Shown: one piece after another, positions 51,675 through 61,672 of the stretch
How the letters are laid out: every line of letters starts with the position of its first letter
How positions within the stretch are numbered: the stretch's first letter is position 1
Source of the DNA: Allomyces macrogynus ATCC 38327
Lineage: Eukaryota > Blastocladiomycota > Blastocladiomycetes > Blastocladiales > Blastocladiaceae
Assembly: GCA_000151295.1 (NCBI GenBank)
Contig: GG745342.1
Coordinates: 456,447 to 520,446, forward strand
Direction of reading: 5' to 3'
Length of the DNA: 64,000 nt
Made by a program: the position numbers and the translations under genes
Notes under the pieces: model-generated
What the model was told of the DNA's origin: nothing
Databases searched by the model: none
The model's input: the letters and a program-made list of their open reading frames with translations, nothing else

Positions 51675-53465
51675 TTACACAGCCTGAGCCGGCGTCGTGC
51701 CCGTGCGCCGCTCGGCGCTCGCCTCGGGCGCGGGCCGCTTGAACCGGCACACGAGTTCGTGCCAGAGCAGCATGCGGTCGAGCGCGGCACCACCCAACAC
51801 CGAGTTGTTCTCCTGGGCACGGCGCAGCAGGTACGGAATCACCTCCTCGATCGGCCCGTACGGCACGTACTTGAAGATCGGGAACTCCTTGGCGGCGAGC
51901 GCGTAGCCCGTCATGTCGTGCATGCCGAGCAGTTGCCCAAACAGGACGCGGCCCGACCGCGCATCGATCCCGCGGCGCGTCATGGCCTCGGCCGTCGACA
52001 CGACCGAGTGCCGGTTATGGCTCGCGACCATGAGCGTGGCCGACTTGGCATACTCCTGCGCCGATTCGATCCGGTCGAGCATCGTCGCGACGCCCGACGC
52101 GTACGACGCGTGCGTGTCCTGGATCGTGTCGTGCACGGGCGACGCGTAGCCCTCGGCCGCGGCCTTGGCGCGCTCTGAGTTCATGTACGCGCCGCGCACC
52201 ATCTTCACGGCAAAGTGCCACCCCTGCGCGGCACTCAGCGCCAGGTCGCGGTTCAGCCGCGGGTTGCCCGACTTGAGGTACATCTGGTAGGTGTTGAAAA
52301 CAACGGGCGTCTCCGACTCGGTTGTCGCGGCATTGAACTGGCGACCCATGCCGAGCGCGACCACGTCGATCGCGTCCTGGAAGTAGGTCTGCTCGGCGTC
52401 GACCATGAGCCCGACGCGCTTCTTCTGCGCGTGCGCGCACAGCGCGAGCATGCGGTCGACGAGCCGCGCGAACCCGGCCGCGTGCTCGGCGGGCACGGCG
52501 AGCGCCTGCATCGTCGCCTGCAGCTGCGCGTCGTTCGCGGCCATGTCGGTCGTGAGCACGTGCAGGAAATCGGTCGCCGTCACTTGGCCGTCCTTGTCCG
52601 CGTCCATGCGGTCGAACAGGGCCGCACCCTGCGCACCGACCACCGCGGTCCACTCGGCGCGCGACACGGCACGCTGCTCGGTCGCCCGCAGTGCCCGGGC
52701 GAGCGCATTCGACGTGGCAAGCAGCGTCGAGGTGGGTGCGAGTGCCGTGACCTTGACGGCAATCAGTGCGCCGGGCACTTGCGCAGCGGCATCGAGCGAC
52801 CGCAAGAACAGGTCGCGGTGCTTGTCGGACGCCTGCTCGTCGCGCATCGCCTTGGCCGCGCGCTCTGCGTGGGTCGTGGGTTCCGGCTCGAGGTCGGCCT
52901 CAATCGAAATATCGAGAATCGACCCGATCCCATGGCGCTTCAGCGCGGCCATGACGGGCCCAAGCTCGGCCGCGTCCTCACCGCCGCAAAAGTGCGCAAA
53001 GAAAGTGCCCTTGACAATCGCGTGCGCGAGCGCCGTCATCCCGAGCGTGTCGGCGGCGTTGAGCAGGTGCGGTGCGGCATCGACCAACCACGACAACCGG
53101 CACAGCTCAAAGACAAGCATCGACACGGCGACTTGCGCCGTCGACTTGCCTGAGAACGGCGCACGGGCATCCGCATCACGGAAAAGATCACAGTCGGGCA
53201 GTTCGGCGCGGATACCGCGCGCAAGAGCGTCAGGGTCGGCAGTCGCGAGCGCAACGCCGAGCGTGCCGGCACCAAGCACCACACCGGCACCCGCCGTGAG
53301 CGCAACACCGCGCGCGACGCGGGACAGAATACTGCGGCGCGGAGCCGCGGCGGTTGTCAGCGGGCGCGGCGAGTTACGGGTCGCAGGGCGGGTCGCGGGG
53401 CCCGCTGCCGAGCGCAGGGCAGCACGAAGTGACGGTGGCGGACGAATGAAGGTCCGAGGGAGCAT
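51675..53465 (-). CDS. PUT1: Proline dehydrogenase, mitochondrial, with an inserted EF-hand-like loop
   Basis: Intronless, 596 aa from the first ATG. Oxidises proline to pyrroline-5-carboxylate with FAD in the mitochondrial matrix. The N-terminus (MLPRTFIRPPPSLRAALRSA) is a typical presequence, followed by a hydrophobic stretch (GVALTAGAGVVLGAGTLGVA). Catalytic barrel marks: GLMVDAEQTYFQDAIDVVAL, FNTYQMYLKSGNPRLNRDL, WHFAVKMVRGAYMNSERAKA, LMVASHNRHSVV, RVLFGQLLGMHDMTGYAL, YVPYGPIEEVIPYLLRRAQE. Near residues 285-297 a perfect EF-hand loop (DADKDGQVTATDF) sits in a helical insert between barrel strands; a few animal proline dehydrogenases are longer in the same place, so the insert may be old. 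Length is above the usual fungal 450-480, mostly from this insert. It is divergent from the GUP1-like gene. Confidence 0.94.
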   Translation of the reverse strand: MLPRTFIRPPPSLRAALRSAAGPATRPATRNSPRPLTTAAAPRRSILSRVARGVALTAGAGVVLGAGTLGVALATADPDALARGIRAELPDCDLFRDADARAPFSGKSTAQVAVSMLVFELCRLSWLVDAAPHLLNAADTLGMTALAHAIVKGTFFAHFCGGEDAAELGPVMAALKRHGIGSILDISIEADLEPEPTTHAERAAKAMRDEQASDKHRDLFLRSLDAAAQVPGALIAVKVTALAPTSTLLATSNALARALRATEQRAVSRAEWTAVVGAQGAALFDRMDADKDGQVTATDFLHVLTTDMAANDAQLQATMQALAVPAEHAAGFARLVDRMLALCAHAQKKRVGLMVDAEQTYFQDAIDVVALGMGRQFNAATTESETPVVFNTYQMYLKSGNPRLNRDLALSAAQGWHFAVKMVRGAYMNSERAKAAAEGYASPVHDTIQDTHASYASGVATMLDRIESAQEYAKSATLMVASHNRHSVVSTAEAMTRRGIDARSGRVLFGQLLGMHDMTGYALAAKEFPIFKYVPYGPIEEVIPYLLRRAQENNSVLGGAALDRMLLWHELVCRFKRPAPEASAERRTGTTPAQAV

Positions 53466-54945
53466 TCTTGAAGCCGAGAACGTTTTCGCGAGAGGAGGGG
53501 GTGCAACGAGCAACAGGAATCTGTTCTAGAGCGCGACAGCATTCGAATGGCATCAGGCGATGGAACAAGAACAACGAAAATTGGGAGCCAGGGGGCCCGC
53601 TGCGGACTTGCAACCGAGCAAGACAGCTCGGTGCCACCACGTCAAGGACGACGGAGAGGGGGCGCACCTTCACCTGGCGAGGCAAAGTACGTCGAGTACG
53701 AAGTCGTTCACACACGAGGAAATTTGCAGACAGTCGGTAGCCGTGATCCGTCGTGTCCGGCCTGGCTTGAGTGTGCAAGCGCGGGGAGTCGAATGCGTGA
53801 AGTGGGCAACAGTCGTCGTCGTCGTCGTCGTCGTCAAGGGCGAGTCGACAGCTGAGGGAGAAGGACCCGAGCGGGGCCGGGATTGGGGGCGGTGGCTATT
53901 TATACCGACGGCCAAGGCTGCCGACTGTGATTGCTGCCCTTTTCTTTATTTTTGAACCGTGCCCAACACCCACCAGCGTGCACGAGGAGGACAAACGAGA
54001 CAACAATCTCATCTCCACGGCATCTGGCGCCATCACTCTTCCTTGCCGCGGGCCATGCTGTCGGTGGCGATTCCTGCCCAGGCGGACCGCAAACGGGCCG
54101 CGCCATCGTCTGCAGCGAGCATGCCCCAACACTCTGCCGCGGGTCGTTTGCAGAACATGGAGGCGCCGTCGTCCTCGCGCGCACTCTCTCGTCCTGCCAC
54201 TGCAACCGCGCCGCCAGTTCCCCTCAAGGACTCACGTTGCGGCTCACGCCGGCTATTGTTTCTCTCCACCTCTTTGCAAGGTTCGGACCATGTGCAGGTG
54301 GCAATCGGAGAGTGCACGAGGTGAAGAAAGGCGAAACGCCGAAACGGTGCAGCAAAACAGGCGAAAAATATTGATCACAATCGAAACAAGCCGTGACGAA
54401 CGCAACGGCTGTGCGGAGAACATGGCGCCAGGAGCAGAGACTTGCCCTTAACGGCACACGATTGGACTTTGGAAACACGGCACGTGGGTCGGCCAGAGTG
54501 TTTGCAGTGGCTTGAGAAGGCTTGCACTGGCGCTGTGCCGCAGTCCCCGAGAGATTCCGAAGACAAGCCCGAACGATCCCGACGCTTGTGCCTCGCCTGC
54601 AAGCCAGACGAGGCTTCGATCAGCCGGGCTTTCGTCCGGACACCGCATGGGCCACGACCATGTCACTGGCACGAGACGAATCCCTGCCTTGACACGCTTC
54701 ACCACTTACCGAAGACCACCAACTGATCGACAGATCCGTGCTCGACTTTGGACCAGCAAGAATCGACCAGACTCGACGCAATACCAACTTGGACCACCAA
54801 TTTTCTCTGTTTAACAACCTGGCCCCGGCCCTGACCGGCACATCCCGTCGCTTGGCCACCATACGCCGATGCGATGCAAGCCGAGGCCTTTTTTCCAGCT
54901 CGGCCACGCGGGAAATCGCTGTCGTCAACCAGATCATACATTCCG
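53466..54945. promoter_or_regulatory. Long divergent region between proline dehydrogenase and GUP1-like genes
   Basis: About 1.5 kb holding two promoters. It has a GTCGTC-type trinucleotide stretch (53813-53836). No frame has a recognisable protein. It is the largest gap between two intact-looking starts. Confidence 0.4.
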
Positions 54946-57182
54946 ATGGCCTCGTCGCACAATTACGCACTGGTCGTCGACGATGGGCCTGTGGCCGAGG
55001 ATCGCAACACCAAGATCGTAGACGAGTCGGCCGACTTGATTGGACTGGACTCGCCAAGGTGGAGAACGTGGGTCTTCATTTATTCTTTTGAAAGGGACGG
55101 GTGGACTGAAGACGATGCGTCGAGTTGGTCGTTTGGCACGAATATATGGTGTGCTCTTGCTCAAACAAGTTCAACGTTTCTCGCCAGGTGGGAGCTTGGC
55201 CTGTACTATCTTGTCGTGGGCGCGACCGTGTGGACGTTTTTCTCTCGCATGTGGGCTATGAGCCAAGGTTCGTGCAATCATCCCTCGTCTGTGGTTGTGT
55301 TGGAGAAACATACATTCTGATCGAGACCGCTTGACAATCATCAAAACCAGAAACGTATCCTGATTACGAGCAGTACCTCAAGTACCTCAAGCCCGGCTGG
55401 ATGTTTCGACGCTTGCTGGTGCGCCGTATTCTCAAGATTTCCAACATGTTGTCGCACCACACACGCTGACCCGAACCGCTCCGACTTGCAGGACGCGTCT
55501 GACATCCAGTACATGGGCTTCCGCCAGAACGTCGGCATCCTGACGGCCGTCATGGTCGCACACGTGCCGCTATCGTGGTGGGTGCGCCGCGCCGCGCCCA
55601 CTCGGCCTGACGTCGAGTTTCTCTACTCGCTCGCGTTTTCGCTCGTGTTCCTGGCCGTCGCGCACGGCTACCACCTCGTCAAGCTCGTCGCGGTCTTGCT
55701 GATCAACTTTGCGCTGACGCATGCGGTGGGGAGCATGCGCATCGCACCGGTCGTGACCTGGACCTGGAGCTTTGGCTTGCTGCTCGCGGTCGCGTGGACG
55801 GGTGGGTTCCGGCAGCTCAACGTTTCGGTGCGCGCAGTTTTCCGTGTGGTCGTGCACGGTGTAGGGTCGCGCTGACCGGCCGCCATCTCTTAGGGCGGAT
55901 ACGGCGGCTTGATGCGCTGGGAAATCACGTTCAACTTTTGCGTGCTGCGCATGATCTCGTTCAACATGGACTACTACTGGTCGCTGACCGACTCGTCCGC
56001 ACGTCTCCTGGTCCGTGTCCACCCATTCTCCGCCATCTCCCTCCACCTCAACTGACTGACCTGTATGACCGACCATCCAGCAAAACCACCGCATCTGCCG
56101 CGGCCACCCCGACACCCCGCCCCACCAGCTCGACCCACCGCCGTACTGCTGCCCGAAACTGCGCGCGTCGATGCCGCGCCCGCGCGACGAGTACCGGCTC
56201 CTACCGTTCCTCGCCTACATGCTCTACATCCCGCTCTACTTTGCCGGCCCGATCGTCTCGCACAACGCGTGGATGGCGCAGCGCGCGCGGCGCCCGGCGC
56301 ACCTGACGCGATCGTTTGTGGCCAAGTACGGCGCGCGACTCGTGGCGATTTTCGTGCTCATGGAAGTGATGCTGCACACGTGCTACACGCAGGCGATCAC
56401 GCGCGCTCGCGCGTGGCACGCGGCGCGGCCCGCAGATATGGCGGCGATTGGGTACCTCAGCCTCAAGTTAATTTGGCTCAAGGTGCATTCGCTTTTGCGT
56501 GCCGTGTGCCTCTGCTGGACGGTGTCGTTCACCAACCAATACCCGTCGTAGCTTATTGTCATCTGGCGATTCTTCCGGTTCTGGTCGCTCGTCGATGGGA
56601 TCGACCCGCCCGAGAATATGAAGCGGTGCATGTCCAACAACTACTCGGCCGTCGCGTTCTGGCGCGACTGGCACGCGTCTTTCAACTTGTGGAACATCCG
56701 GTACCGTGCCGCTCGGCGGCGCGAAAACGCGCTGGCTCAACCTGTGGGTCATTTTCACGTTTGTTGCCGTCTGGCACGACCTCGAGCTGAATTTGCTCGC
56801 GTGGGGGTGGTTGATTGTCCTCTTCATGGTCCCAGAATTGGTTGCGACGATCGCGTTTCGCCCGGTACGTTTGGCGACTATCGCGGTATCATGTTTCGCG
56901 GCGCGTCGCTGACCGTTGGCTGCGTCCATGTAGTACGCGCGCCGGTGGTGGTTCCGGCACGTCGCTGCGCTTGGCGCCGTTCTGAATATCGCCGGCATGA
57001 TCACGGCCAACCTCGTCGGCTTTGCCGTCGGGGTGGACGGTATGCGGCACCTACTCCTTGCTTGCTCATGCTCATGGGCGGCTCCTGTCTTCTTCTGTGC
57101 AGCCACACCATCCACAAGTACATGTATGGAGTATATGCTGACCCCCAAGGAGAGGGCAGCCCTTGACAAGTTCATGCACTAA
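54946..57182 (+). pseudogene. GUP1: GUP1-like MBOAT O-acyltransferase with a frameshift and altered 3' end
   Basis: Exons 54946-55067, 55188-55267, 55351-55418, 55492-55827, 55894-56010, 56081-56482, 56552 to about 56880, then two short ones. The protein follows yeast Gup1, which remodels GPI lipid: SPRWRTWELGLYYLVVGATV, DASDIQYMGFRQNVGILTAV, then GGYGGLMRWEITFNFCVLRM with [59 protein letters not shown], and [20 protein letters not shown] with the MBOAT His. At 56698-56706 the family's RYMYVPLGG is encoded by CGG TAC then an extra base before GTGCCG, so the frame changes; five bases seem lost. After [14 protein letters not shown] the usual C-terminal helix is absent and the frame runs into CpG-poor DNA ([20 protein letters not shown]). 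So the gene is probably inactive, unless the frameshift is a sequence error. Confidence 0.78.
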
Positions 57183-58109
57183 TGATGACCATTGCAATGT
57201 GCCGTGAAAATGCCCCTGTGTTTCATGAGCTGCACAAGAAGGCCATGGAACAGTTCAACATCCTGTTGGGGAGTTTGTAGAGGCTCACTTCCTTGGTGTG
57301 TGGACCTACTACTGTGGCCAATTGCTCATGGTGATATGTTGAATAAAAGATTGTTTTTGTGGATTGGCCTCCCTGATAGGTTGTTTCAGGAGGCTCGCTG
57401 ATGGGGAGCGTCGGGGCGGGCCAGAACCGACACCTCTCTGCTGTCCACCCCCCTGTCCAGGACAGGCAGGGCTGGCTCGACTTTGTGAGCGCCCAGAACC
57501 TGGCCTCCAAGGCCCTGAACTTCGTCATTGATGCTGTCAGACATGTTGATCCTGAGAAAACTTGTCGGACTTGGTTTGTTGATCGAAAAAAGGAGTGGGG
57601 ACGCTGACAGGCTGGGGGCAAGGGGTTTTGAACGCCTCAACTGGGTTTGAGTGCTCAAGCCTTCTTTTTCATTTTCTCAGAACTGACGTTTCATCATATG
57701 CTTCATGTTCCTGAGATAGTGTCGATCGATTGAGCCCATTCAATAAAGGAATAGGCACATCTTGCACCCCTCGTGTTGGTTCAGGCTCGGACAACACCCA
57801 TCGTCCCTCGCTGTCAGGACCGTCAGGAGACAGTCCTAACAGCTCGGGCAATGAGCATAACACGGGTCCAGACGGCTCGACTGCACTGACACCCACGTGT
57901 AATAATTACGACATGGGACTCAGACAAACCACGTGTACTTACGACATAAGACGGCCTGATTCCCACAAACGAGCCGACCCAGGGCCCTAGCCCCAGCAAA
58001 CCCGCTATCTGTCAGGTCGACACCTGATGACGAATCCATTGATGAGTGTGTGCGATTTCTCAACACGGCCTGGCTTTGCTGATGAAGAGCACCAATCAAA
58101 ATGAATTGT
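57183..58109. other. CpG-poor repeat-like sequence then intergenic
   Basis: 57183-57660 is AT-richer with few CpG, unlike the GUP1 exons directly before it. A plus frame (57401-57607) reads WLDFVSAQNLASKALNFVID, not recognised. 57660-58109 is ordinary intergenic sequence before the Tat-SF1-like stop. Confidence 0.45.
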
Positions 58110-59625
58110 TCACTTGCCCTCCTCGAGCCACTTCTCATACGCCTCGAGCCGCTCGCGCTCCTCCTCAGTGTCATTGGTCTTGGACCGGCGGTACCTGCGG
58201 CCGTCGTGGATCTCGGCCACAACCTGCTGGCCCGCGTAGAAGCGTCCGTTCATCAACTACGGACGGCGGTGGAAAGATTAGCCTGTATCCAGAAGAAGCG
58301 AGCAGCGGGGCGGGGGTCGGCGGTACCTTAATGCATGCTTGTGCACTCAGCTCCTCCTTGAACCGGACGACGAGAATGCCCTCGGGCTCGGCCTACACGC
58401 GGGAGTCCGTGGGTGAGTTCCCGCGGTCTCAGCGAGTGAGCGCGTGGCAAAGACAACCGTACGTCGTAGAGAATGATGCTCGTCACTTCGCCGACGCGCT
58501 CACACTCTTCGCGAATATCCTCCTTGATGTCGAGCATCAGCGCCGGGTCCTTGGCGAGCTCGTCGAGCGTGAACATGTGCTTGAGCACCACGACCTTGGC
58601 GAGCCGTGCAAGCTTCTTTTCGTTGGGCGCGTCGTCGTTCCAGTCCAGCTTCCTGTGGATTCATTTATTCGCGGTCGGCACGCGCATCGCATTCTCCCGA
58701 GGCAAGCGCGGCGAGCGCCAACGTACCGATCAATCTTGGCCATTTTGCGCACTTTCGTCTTCTTATCGAGCGCCATCTTCTTGGCCCTCGCTGCAGCCAG
58801 CTCCTCCTCGGTCTTTTCGCGAAACTGCGCCTTGCTCACGCGCACGACCGAGCTGGGATCGTCGGCGCGCAGCCGAGACTCGTCCATGAGATCAATCGCG
58901 AGCTGCACCGACTCTTCCTTGAAGTAGGTGATCAGCGCGTCGCCCTTCGGGTCGCCGTTGACGTCCGTGTAGATCTTGATCTTGGGCAGGTTCGTTGCCA
59001 AATCCTCCATGATGATCCCGTACTTGGAAAACTCGGTGCGCAGCTCGTCGACGGTCACGTCTTTCGGCAGCTGCGAGACGTAAATCGAGGTGACGGGTTT
59101 CGGCGCGGTCTCTTTCCTGCGCTGAAAGGACGGAGCGCGTGTCAGCGTGACAGGAACAAGATGGTGAGCAGATCGACCAGGAGAAGCGGTACCTTTTCGG
59201 CCTTCTCGCCCTGCACCAACTCCTTCTGCGCCTTGCGCTTGACGCTCGGCGGCACGACCTACGCACACGCGAACAATCCGTCAGCATTCCCCCACACCCA
59301 AATCACTCCTGGCCACCATCGATCCGAGTGGACATACGCTCACCATCTCCGCGTCGTTGCCGTACGCGTGCTGCACGGCGTCCTCATTCACGACGGGAAA
59401 CCACGACCGGGACTCGGCGAGAAACTCCCACTCAACACCGTCGTCGTCGCGGTAGCACGGGCGGCGCGTCGTTGCGTGCAGGTAGACGCGCGGGTCGAGG
59501 TGCAGATTGTTGGCGTCGGGTGGGCGCGTAATGGGTGCCGATAGGGCAGGGACGGGAGTGGCCGGGCTTGCGATGCGGGCCGGCGAGGGCGGTGCCGCAG
59601 AGGCGGCGTGGCTCGGTGACGACAT
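58110..59625 (-). CDS. CUS2: Tat-SF1/Cus2-like splicing factor (U2 snRNP associated)
   Basis: Six exons: 59625-59344, 59258-59193, 59121-58727, 58652-58463, 58392-58327, 58256-58110; 381 aa, all phases close. RRM1 (about 128-215): TSIYVSQLPKDVTVDELRTE, FSKYGIIMEDLATNLPKIKI, DPKGDALITYFKEESVQLAI. Then VRVSKAQFREKTEEELA and the basic KKTKVRKMAKIDRKLDWNDD. The second RRM is a U2AF-homology motif (about 266-350): KVVVLKHMFTLDELAKDPAL, MLDIKEDIREECERVGEVTS, EPEGILVVRFKEELSAQACI and LMNGRFYAGQQVVAEI, where human Tat-SF1 has GRWFAGRQ. The family docks on SF3B1 and aids U2 snRNP folding and prespliceosome formation. The N-terminal 90 residues contain a WEFLAESRSWFPVV segment like the Tat-SF1 N-terminus. 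Introns are 70-85 bp. The gene diverges from VPS2. Confidence 0.92.
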
Positions 59626-60263
59626 AATGTCTGGAGCTGCTGCCGGTCCTTTGGCCCGGAAAGTAACGCGTTGCTTTCTGGGGGGGGGGGGGGGGGAAGC
59701 CGCAGGACAGAGAGATTGTTGGTCGACATGGACTGGTCAGGGCATCCATGGATCCCCATGGGCAGCGCGCAGAGCGGCGAGTTGGCATCGCCTGGCCATC
59801 GAATGGCTGAGCGTCGCGCGGGCGGCAGAGCCGGCCATGGTCGGTGCCGGGTACCTTGATGGAAGTGCGGGCAGTCGTGAGGAGCTGATCGGCGCGCAGC
59901 GTGCTTGATGCCGGTTGTAGAATGCACTCGACCACAGCATCGCGTCGCGGGCAAGCGAGGATGATGTGGACCTGAGCAGCGCGATGCCGGTGAGCCATTG
60001 GCCTGCCGCGGCTCTCGCGACAACGTGACCGCGATCGCCAGCTTGCGGCCGAGAGCAAGCGTCTTGGCGCGTTGACGTTGGAGTTGCCGTCGATCATCAA
60101 GCGACCTCCGCGATTACGGCGACGACGACCACGACGACATCACGCTGCAACTGCCCGCAACCAAGCGCTCGTCCCGCACCAGCACCACCAACCCGCGCTC
60201 TCGCCCGCCGACCCCGCATTGCCGCGCACGACCCGCTCCAACCCGACACAGCGCGCATCCAAG
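59626..60263. promoter_or_regulatory. Divergent promoter region, Tat-SF1-like and VPS2 genes
   Basis: About 640 bp between two outward-pointing starts, containing a 17-base G run (59680-59696) close to the Tat-SF1-like start. No TATA-like motif was seen. Confidence 0.45.
59680..59696 (+). repeat. Poly-G run of 17 bases
   Basis: Uninterrupted G run 55 bases upstream of the Tat-SF1-like start codon (poly-C on the transcribed sense). It may act as a promoter element or simply be a slippage tract. Confidence 0.95.
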
Positions 60264-61155
60264 ATGATGGACTTTCTCTTTGGCCAGCGCAAGACGCCCG
60301 CCGAGATGCTGCGGCAGCACCAGCGCGCGCTGAACCGCGCCGTGCGCGACCTCGACCGCGAAAAGGCCAAGCTCGAGCAGCAGGAAAAGAAGCTCATCAT
60401 GGACATCAAGAAGTCGGCGCGCGCCGGCCAAATGGGCGCGTGCAAAGTCATGGCCAAGGACCTCGTGCGCACGCGCAAGTACGTGCAAAAGTTCTATCAG
60501 ATGCGCACACAGTTGCAGGCCGTCGGGTTGCGGATCCAGGTACGCTTATGCGACACGCGAGCGCGAGCGCGTCCGCAATGGACTCATCGACCAGTGGGCG
60601 GCGGGCACGCATGTAGACGATGCGCAGCAACCAGGCCATGACCGACGCCATGAAGGGCGTGACCAAGGCGATGCGGTCCATGAACAAGCAAATCAACTTG
60701 CCGCAAATCACCAAGATCATGATGGAGTTTGAAAAAGAGTCGGAGATGATGGATATGAAGGAGGAAATGATGAACGACGCCATCGACGACGTCATGGAGG
60801 ATGCGGACGACGAGGACGAGGAAGAGGAAATTGTGCGCAAGGTGCTCGACGAGATTGGGATCGATCTCGACCAGCAGGTGCGCTATTCGCGTGGTCTACC
60901 CCTCCCCCCGGTTCGACCTCTCGCTGACTTGGCTTACGCGTCGTCGCATAGCTCGTCGATGCGCCAAAAACCTCGCTCGGTGCATCAGCGCAAAAGGTCA
61001 ACACGGGTCGCGTCGCCATGGCCGAGGGCGGCAACGGCGGAAGTTCGAGCAGCGGCGCACCAGGCGCGGCCGGTGGAGCCGGTGGCGGTAACGGCGCACC
61101 CGACGACGACGCGGCGCTGCTTGCTCGGCTCGAGAATTTGCGTCGGGGCGATTGA
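60264..61155 (+). CDS. VPS2: ESCRT-III subunit Vps2/CHMP2A
   Basis: Three exons: 60264-60539, 60617-60877, 60952-61155; 246 aa. Two adjacent ATGs; the second gives MDFLFGQRKTPAEMLRQHQR, exactly the CHMP2A start, so either could be used. Other blocks: ALNRAVRDLDREKAKLEQQE, KKLIMDIKKSARAGQMGACK, VMAKDLVRTRKYVQKFYQMR, then AMTDAMKGVTKAMRSMNKQI, NLPQITKIMMEFEKESEMMD and MKEEMMNDAIDDVMEDADDE. Vps2 caps and remodels Snf7 polymers in multivesicular-body sorting, cytokinesis and nuclear-envelope repair. The C-terminal helix AALLARLENLRRGD is a MIM1 that binds Vps4. A Gly/Ala/Ser-rich linker before it is longer than usual (human 222 aa). Confidence 0.96.
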
Positions 61156-61672
61156 GTACCTGTGGGTGGTTGTGTTGGTCATCGGCGCCAGCGCAGTGCT
61201 GCTTGCTCGCGCTGGACTTGTATAAACGTAGATTACGCTTGCCTGCATTTCTTGATGGTGATCTCCCACTCGCTGATGGTGCTCCTCGCGTGTTCGGTGA
61301 TTGGTTTCGTTTCGATTCGTTTCAATTTGATTCCTTTCGATTCGATTCGTTTTGTTTCGCTTCGTTTCGTTTCTTGTGGTGTTACGTGACGGTCTGAGCT
61401 CCATTATTCCCACTCTTCGACCGAAGGGCATCCAACGGCGTGGTCGTCGGGAGAATAGGTCATGAGATTGCACCTAGTCCAGACGACGGTGGAAAACACA
61501 AAGACAGACGCACAAAATGGTCTTGAGCAAAAAGGAATCGCGATAGACAAGGGGTGACAGCGTCCGGTGGTTACAGGACCAGGGAAAGGCATCATGGCAG
61601 TGGCAAGATGACAGAGCAAAACAGGGCGGTACAACAAAAACAACAAAAAATCAAACTGGTGGAGAAACACGC
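61156..61672. other. Shared 3' region of convergent VPS2 and glutamine-rich genes
   Basis: About 520 bp between facing stops. It has a TTTCG/ATTCG-type short repeat (61309-61374) with repeated tttcgattcg units. No gene is supported. Confidence 0.5.
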
